In this document: positions 13,736 to 17,517 of the stretch, piece after piece
How positions within the stretch are numbered: position 1 is the stretch's first letter
Layout: each line of letters starts with the position of its first letter
NCBI GenBank assembly: GCA_007116865.1
Contig: SKHR01000249.1
Coordinates: 1-17,517 of the forward strand
Origin: Marinospirillum sp.
GTDB taxonomy: Bacteria > Pseudomonadota > Gammaproteobacteria > Pseudomonadales > Halomonadaceae
Direction: 5' to 3'
Length of the DNA stretch: 17,517 nt
Translations under genes and position numbers: made by a program
Notes under the pieces: model-generated
What the model was told of the DNA's origin: nothing
The model's database searches: none
The model's input: only the letters and a program-made list of their open reading frames with translations

Positions 13736-14395
13736 ATGTTGGCACTTTCTTCTGCGCAGTTTCGCAAAGCACTCATCTGGCTCTCTTTGTTACATATCCT
13801 GATCATTGCCGCGAGCAATTATCTGGTTCAATTCCCTTTTGAAGTCTTCGGGCTTTATAACACCTGGGGCGCGTTTACCTTTCCATTTATCTTTCTGGCA
13901 ACGGATCTGACGGTGCGTATTTTTGGCAAGCAGCTGGCCAGACGGATCATTTTTGCGGTGATGTTCCCTGCGTTGTTGTTGTCCTATCTGGTGTCCGTGA
14001 TCTGGGTCGATGGAAGGTTCGTCGGTCTGGAGGGGTTGAGCGAACTGGATCTGTTCGTGGCGCGGATCGCGCTGGCCAGCTTTATGGCCTACTGCCTGGG
14101 CCAATTGCTGGATATCAAGGTGTTTGACCGTTTGCGCCACCTATCTGCCTGGTGGATCGCACCGGCGGCATCGACCCTGCTGGGCAATGCGCTGGATACC
14201 CTGGTGTTCTTCTCTTTGGCTTTTTATGCCAGTCCCGATGCCTTCATGGCAGCGCATTGGCCACAAATTGCTCTGGTGGATTATGGCTTTAAGCTGACCA
14301 TCAGCCTGGTGTTTTTCTTGCCCGCTTACGGGGTGATTCTGCATCAGCTTCAACAGCGTTTGCTGCGCGTCAATCCAGCGCCTCTGTCATCCTGA
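13736..14395 (+). CDS. yhhQ: Queuosine precursor transporter YhhQ/QPTR
   Basis: Inner-membrane protein that imports queuosine precursors (preQ0/preQ1) in E. coli. The 219 residues follow the E. coli protein closely: SNYLVQ-P near the N-terminus, TWGAF-FPFIFLATDLTVRIFG, LARRIIFAVM, LFVARIA-ASFMAY-LGQ-LD, GN-DTL-FF and ALVDY-FK near the end. About six hydrophobic segments (roughly 13-35, 43-60, 70-90, 108-128, 138-165 and 180-205) fit the family. ATG at 13736 has AAGGA 7 nt before it. It has its own candidate promoter after the prpE terminator. ybfF follows after 87 nt containing a perfect stem-loop. No queuosine-biosynthesis gene lies beside it in the window. Confidence 0.95.
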   Translation: MLALSSAQFRKALIWLSLLHILIIAASNYLVQFPFEVFGLYNTWGAFTFPFIFLATDLTVRIFGKQLARRIIFAVMFPALLLSYLVSVIWVDGRFVGLEGLSELDLFVARIALASFMAYCLGQLLDIKVFDRLRHLSAWWIAPAASTLLGNALDTLVFFSLAFYASPDAFMAAHWPQIALVDYGFKLTISLVFFLPAYGVILHQLQQRLLRVNPAPLSS

Positions 14396-14403
14396 TCCGG
14401 TTT

Positions 14404-14422
14404 GCCATCAGATAGTGATGGC
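14404..14422 (+). other. Perfect 7-bp stem-loop between yhhQ and the ybfF-like gene
   Basis: GCCATCA (14404-14410), loop GATAG, TGATGGC (14416-14422), starting 8 nt after the yhhQ stop. No T-tract follows on either strand, so a terminator role is doubtful. It could be a 3'-end structure or an operator for the downstream genes. Confidence 0.5.
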
Positions 14423-14482
14423 ATCCGACGGCGGGTTCTTGGCATAATCCTTGGCAAACAGGCTTGCGAAGGAGAGGTTTGA

Positions 14483-15256
14483 ATGAGTGTTCTGGCTCAC
14501 CAGCGTTACGGACAAGGGCAGCCCTTGGTTGTCACCCACGGGCTTTTCGGCAGCGCCGATAATTGGCGCTCTCAGGCGCGTATCTGGAGTGATCATCTGG
14601 CGGTTTGGTGTCTGGATTTGCGCAACCATGGACGCAGTTTTCACTCCATGGGCATGAGTTACACCGCTCAGGCTGAAGATATTCTGCGCTGGATGGATCA
14701 GGAAGACATCGAAAAGGCCAGCTTCCTGGGGCACTCCATGGGTGGCAAGGCGGTGATGGAGCTGGCACAACGCTGCCCAAGCCGCGTAGAGCGCCTGATT
14801 CTGGCTGATATCGCTCCTTTATCCTATGCCCATAGTCATCAATCAGTTTTGGCTGGCTTGCGTGCGTTGCACCAGGAAGAGCCCTGGCACGAGCGACGTC
14901 TGGCGGATCAGCGTTTAGCTGATTTTGTTGATGATGTGCAAACCCGGTTATTTTTGCTGACCAACCTGATCAAAACTGAAGACGGCTTGCGTTTACGCCT
15001 TGGTATTGAAGAAATCGATCGTGATTATTCAGCCATCATTGACGCACCGCCTGCGGTGAAAGAGGGCGGCGTGTTTGATGGGCCAACCCTGGCAATTCGT
15101 GGCACCCAATCGGATTATGTGCCTGATGAGTGCTTGCCTGCCTTTCGTCAGGCGTTTCCGGCCTTGTCGGTGGTTGATTTACAGGCTGGGCACTGGCTGC
15201 ACGCCGATCAGGCTGCTGCGTTTGCTCAGGCTGTTTTAGATTTCATGGTGGATTAA
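14483..15256 (+). CDS. ybfF: Alpha/beta-hydrolase, YbfF-type esterase
   Basis: A 257-residue alpha/beta-hydrolase close to E. coli YbfF, an esterase with activity on acyl esters/acyl-CoA in vitro whose physiological substrate is unsettled. Oxyanion region THGLFGSADNW (18-28), then DLRNHGRS, the nucleophile elbow GHSMGGKAVM with Ser85, and the post-elbow ADIAP motif. The acid is probably Asp211 (GTQSDYV) and the base His237 (AGHWLH). Cytoplasmic, with no signal peptide. ATG at 14483 is preceded by a strong AAGGAGAGG at 14469-14477. Only one base separates its stop from the next start, so it is almost certainly co-transcribed with the aldolase gene. The functional link between the two is not obvious. 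Confidence 0.92.
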   Translation: MSVLAHQRYGQGQPLVVTHGLFGSADNWRSQARIWSDHLAVWCLDLRNHGRSFHSMGMSYTAQAEDILRWMDQEDIEKASFLGHSMGGKAVMELAQRCPSRVERLILADIAPLSYAHSHQSVLAGLRALHQEEPWHERRLADQRLADFVDDVQTRLFLLTNLIKTEDGLRLRLGIEEIDRDYSAIIDAPPAVKEGGVFDGPTLAIRGTQSDYVPDECLPAFRQAFPALSVVDLQAGHWLHADQAAAFAQAVLDFMVD

Positions 15257-15257
15257 G

Positions 15258-15872
15258 GTGTCTCAGGTCACCAGCTTTGACTGGGCCAGCCTGCTGGCTG
15301 AGCAGCCATTGTTGCCCTTGTGGCAGCCTACAGCGGATACCCCCTTGCAGGATTGGGCTGAGCATCTGGCGAAGGCGGGCTATCGGGCAGTAGAAATTCC
15401 CTTGCGTGATCCCTTTGCCTGGAAAGCCCTGGCTCAGCTTAAGCAGGCGCCGGTGTGTTTGATCGCCGGCAGTGTGACTCAGTTGGCGCAGCTGGATCGA
15501 CTGGTGGATCTGGGTATCAGTCTGGCGGTTTCGCCCGGATGGAACCTTGCTTTGGCTCAGGCTGCACGTGAGCGTGGAATCCGGCTGCTACCTGGGGTGA
15601 TGACAGCGAGCGAGGCTATGCAAGCGCAAATGGCCGGTTTTAACCGGGTTAAGTTTTTCCCGGCGGCGGCCATGGGTCGAGATTATTTTCAGGCACTGCG
15701 GGCACCTTTTCCTGAGCTGGGCTGGGTGCCAACCGGCGGGTTGAATGCACAGAATCTGGCGAACTGGCTGGCTTTGCCCGGTGTGGCTGGTGTCGGAGGC
15801 AGTTGGATGATGAGCAGCCAGGAAGCCGCCACTCAGGCTTTGCAGCAAGTGAATCAATGGCGAGGTGATTGA
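15258..15872 (+). CDS. eda: 2-keto-3-deoxy-6-phosphogluconate aldolase (KDPG/KHG aldolase)
   Basis: Splits KDPG to pyruvate and glyceraldehyde 3-phosphate, the last step of the Entner-Doudoroff pathway. The 204 residues form one TIM-barrel of the Eda family. Glu46 in AVEIPLR is the general acid/base and Lys132 in VKFFPA the Schiff-base lysine; SPG at 92-94, LLPGVMTASEA at 110-120, VPTGGLNAQN at 157-166 and VGGSWM at 179-184 bind substrate and phosphate. Compared with E. coli Eda (213 residues) it is slightly short, and the usual Thr after LR is Asp51. GTG at 15258 is the only plausible early start and sits 1 nt after the hydrolase stop, indicating translational coupling. No edd, zwf or pgl is in view. 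Confidence 0.94.
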   Translation: MSQVTSFDWASLLAEQPLLPLWQPTADTPLQDWAEHLAKAGYRAVEIPLRDPFAWKALAQLKQAPVCLIAGSVTQLAQLDRLVDLGISLAVSPGWNLALAQAARERGIRLLPGVMTASEAMQAQMAGFNRVKFFPAAAMGRDYFQALRAPFPELGWVPTGGLNAQNLANWLALPGVAGVGGSWMMSSQEAATQALQQVNQWRGD

Positions 15873-16798
15873 TGCCAGGGGGACGGAGTGTCAACCAGGA
15901 TTTCAAAACCCGGCGCTTGCGTGCGGTGGCAGAGGATGTGCGCAGTGGGGCAACTTCTCTGGCCTGCAAAGCACTGGAAGACCTGATTGACTATACCGAT
16001 GCGGTGAAGGTCGATGAAGTGACCGAGCTGATCAATGAGTTACGTGATCTGGCCAGCCAGATGCAACTGGCTCGACCGGCTCAGGCGGCATTACAAAATG
16101 CGTTAGAGCGCTGGATGGAGGCCTTGGCGTCTGTGTCGCCATTAGAATTGCCTCAAGCCCGGCGTAAAACAGCCGCCATGGCAGACCGCTTGATCGAAGA
16201 GTTGCGCCTGGCGCAGAGCGGCACTATCGAGGCAGCCTTTTCACTGATTTCCGAGGGCACGCGAATCATGGTGCTGGGGATGAGTGCTCAGGTGCTGGGC
16301 GTGTTCAATGCCTGTCATCAAAGTGGTCGCAAAGTGGAGGCGATCATTTGTGAGGCGCGCCCTGGCATGGAAGGACGCAAAATGGCACGTGCACTCAATA
16401 AGATGGCGATATCAGCTCAGTTTATTTCCGAAGCGCAGATACCCGCTTTAATGAGTGAAGCTGATCTGGTGATCACCGGTGCTTGCCAGGTTTGTCATGA
16501 TGGCTCAGTGGTGGCCAAGGTAGGCAGTCGCCTTTTAGCACTGGCGGCGCAGGATGCGGCCGTGCCTTTTTGGGTGCTGGCAGAAAGTTTTAAACACAGT
16601 GTGTGTGCACCGGATGCAGTTGAAATGGAAGAAATGCCCGTGGATGAGCTTTATCTGGACCCGCTGGCGGGGATTCAGGTGCGCAATATTTATACCGATC
16701 TGGTGCCAGCGCGACTGGTTTCACGCTGGGTCAATGAGCAGGGTGCCCAAACCGACTTTCGCTCGCTGAGTCTGGAGCCGCAGCTGCCCTTGCTGTAA
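15872..16798 (+). CDS. eIF2B-alpha/MtnA-superfamily protein lacking isomerase catalytic residues
   Basis: A 308-residue member of the initiation-factor-2B alpha / ribose-1,5-bisphosphate isomerase / MtnA superfamily. The helical N-terminal half (about 1-125) is followed by the Rossmann-like C-terminal half, with signatures ICEARPGMEGRKMA at 159-172, ADLVITGACQV at 197-207, GSVVAKVGS at 211-219, VPFWVLAESFKH at 231-242 and VRNIYTDLVPA at 270-280. In isomerases the strand near residue 133 carries a Cys (THCN-type motif) and the later motif reads GAD. Here these are VLGMSA and GAC (Cys205), so both catalytic positions appear lost. A ligand-binding or regulatory role, as in eIF2B regulatory subunits, is more likely than isomerisation. 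The start ATG overlaps the eda stop (TGATG), with GCGAGG 6 nt upstream. The next gene encodes a sugar-phosphate-sensing-type regulator. Confidence 0.8.
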   Translation: MPGGRSVNQDFKTRRLRAVAEDVRSGATSLACKALEDLIDYTDAVKVDEVTELINELRDLASQMQLARPAQAALQNALERWMEALASVSPLELPQARRKTAAMADRLIEELRLAQSGTIEAAFSLISEGTRIMVLGMSAQVLGVFNACHQSGRKVEAIICEARPGMEGRKMARALNKMAISAQFISEAQIPALMSEADLVITGACQVCHDGSVVAKVGSRLLALAAQDAAVPFWVLAESFKHSVCAPDAVEMEEMPVDELYLDPLAGIQVRNIYTDLVPARLVSRWVNEQGAQTDFRSLSLEPQLPLL

Positions 16799-16839
16799 GT
16801 TGCTTAAATTTTCCCATCACGCAAAAAATTGCCGATTTG

Positions 16840-16874
16840 AAGCGGTTATAAATCGCTTTTTGCCGGTTTTTTTC
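16840..16874 (+). terminator. Intrinsic terminator after the eIF2B-like gene
   Basis: AAGCGGTT (16840-16847), loop ATA, AATCGCTT (16851-16858): an 8-bp stem with one G-T wobble running into TTTTT and, after GCCGG, another seven Ts. It lies about 40 nt after the stop and closes the hydrolase-eda-eIF2B-like set. Confidence 0.75.
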
Positions 16875-16930
16875 CTTTTTGGTGCTTTCTAATCCCCTGT
16901 TTTGCTGGCTTTGCCTTATTTCACGCAATG

Positions 16931-16974
16931 ATTTGCGCAAATAATTTTGTTTGCAAATCAATTTGCATTTGCGC
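16931..16974 (+). promoter_or_regulatory. Cluster of ATTTGC/GCAAAT repeats upstream of the RpiR-family gene
   Basis: Within 44 bases: ATTTGCGCAAAT (16931-16942, perfect 12-bp palindrome), TTTGCAAA (16950-16957, palindrome), GCAAAT at 16953-16958, and a tandem ATTTGC ATTTGC at 16961-16972 followed by GC. The hexamer occurs five times counting both orientations. It is a strong candidate operator for the adjacent regulator. Confidence 0.55.
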
Positions 16975-16979
16975 GGAGT

Positions 16980-17006
16980 TTTGACTAAGGTTTGAGGCAG
17001 GTCAAA
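16980..17006 (+). repeat. Inverted repeat TTTGAC/GTCAAA in the RpiR-family leader
   Basis: TTTGAC (16980-16985) and GTCAAA (17001-17006), separated by 15 nt, end just before the Shine-Dalgarno AAGAGGA. It may be an operator half-site pair or an RNA stem. TTGACT at 16981 resembles a -35, but no matching -10 is seen. Confidence 0.4.
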
Positions 17007-17020
17007 CAAGAGGATTGAAT

Positions 17021-17517
17021 GTGGCGCCAAGAACGCTGGAAGAACTCAAGCGACGTTTGCAAAAGCTCAATGCACCAGACAGTGACTGGAAGCTGGGTAA
17101 GCGTGCGCAAGCGGCTTTAACTCAGATGATGGATGACCCTGATCAGGTCGCGGTGGCCTCCATTTCGACTTTGGCGCAGCAGGTGGGGGTCAATGCATCG
17201 ACCTTGAGCCGTCTGGTTCGGCGCCTGGGTTTTGACAGCTTTGCGGCGTTTCAGTGGTTGTTTCGTAACCATGTGGCACGCGCGAGTCGCACCAGTTTTT
17301 ATAGCGATCTGGCCGGTCAGCTGCTGGACGATAATGATGAAGCGGATCTGTCGGCTTCGGTTGCCTTGATGACTCAGGTGGCTGAAGAAGAAACTGGCAA
17401 TATCGCACAGATGATCAAAAACCTGGATCAAACCGCCCTGGATCGCTGTGTGAGCCTGTTGACTCAAGCACCCAGGGTTCGCGTCTATGGCCTGCGTCAG
17501 GCTTATACCATGGCCAA
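17021..17517 (+). CDS. MurR/RpiR-family transcriptional regulator (3' end cut by window edge)
   Basis: The frame is open from GTG at 17021 to the window end, giving 165 residues. AAGAGGA at 17008-17014 is a well-placed ribosome-binding site; the overlapping ATG at 17019 is in another frame and does not give this protein. The N-terminal HTH_6 domain (about 5-85) has the helix-turn-helix VASISTLAQQVGVNASTLSRLVRRLGF at about 45-71 (shown as two runs: VASISTLAQQVGV then NASTLSRLVRRLGF) and the FDSFAAFQWLFR helix. A linker follows, then the start of the SIS sugar-phosphate-binding domain at about 152 (RVRVYGLRQAYTMA), cut by the edge. RpiR proteins respond to sugar phosphates. It follows eda, but the N-terminus does not strike me as HexR. 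It may control the eda/eIF2B-like genes or genes beyond the window. Confidence 0.88.
   Translation, partial: MAPRTLEELKRRLQKLNAPDSDWKLGKRAQAALTQMMDDPDQVAVASISTLAQQVGVNASTLSRLVRRLGFDSFAAFQWLFRNHVARASRTSFYSDLAGQLLDDNDEADLSASVALMTQVAEEETGNIAQMIKNLDQTALDRCVSLLTQAPRVRVYGLRQAYTMA

Noticed and set aside
17117..17467. 116-codon minus-strand frame at the right edge
   Set aside because: It is antisense to a clear RpiR-family coding frame running from 17021 to the window end.

Overview
The window reads as a chromosomal segment of a gammaproteobacterium. The evidence is close resemblance to enterobacterial/pseudomonad-type YhhQ, YbfF, PrpE and Eda, an HlyU-type ArsR regulator, and a Che2-like gene order. 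I infer a free-living, possibly marine, motile lineage but cannot name the genus. I see no mobile elements, CRISPR arrays, tRNA or rRNA genes.

Region 1 (1-8267, + strand) is a dense chemosensory operon: a chemoreceptor cut by the left window edge, cheR, cheD, cheB, a small receptor-like coiled-coil protein, a STAS anti-anti-sigma protein, a receiver/PP2C/HATPase protein, and a second cheD. The MCP-cheR-cheD-cheB order and the Trp-Glu-Glu-Phe receptor tail match the Pseudomonas aeruginosa Che2 cluster. There cheY, cheA and cheW lie upstream, which here would be outside the window. The unusual part is the extension. A partner-switching module (STAS target plus a protein carrying both phosphatase and kinase domains, as in HsbA/HsbR or CrsA/CrsR) sits between the receptor-like protein and CheD-2. 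The receptor-like protein carries a CheZ-like D-x-x-x-Q helix. It and both CheDs end in the same short tail, G-[NDE]-[IV]-[DE]-L-F.

Region 2 (8276-10522, - strand) converges on that operon. It holds a membrane-anchored GAF/PP2C protein that is a paralogue of the operon's phosphatase. Its C-terminal kinase-like domain has lost the ATP-binding residues, so it looks like a phosphatase-only opponent acting on the same STAS pathway.

Region 3 (10607-11421, - strand) has an SCP2 domain protein, whose Shine-Dalgarno lies in a perfect 8-bp inverted repeat, and an ArsR-family regulator with the two cysteines 66 residues apart that mark the HlyU/BigR/SqrR persulfide sensors. An inverted repeat overlaps the regulator's putative promoter.

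Region 4 (11654-13618, + strand) is a stand-alone propionyl-CoA synthetase gene with a strong intrinsic terminator.

Region 5 (13652-17517, + strand) contains yhhQ (queuosine precursor transporter) and then a tight set of ybfF-like hydrolase, KDPG aldolase and an eIF2B-alpha-like protein lacking the isomerase catalytic residues, ending in a terminator. After a spacer with a cluster of ATTTGC/GCAAAT palindromes comes an RpiR-family regulator cut by the right window edge.
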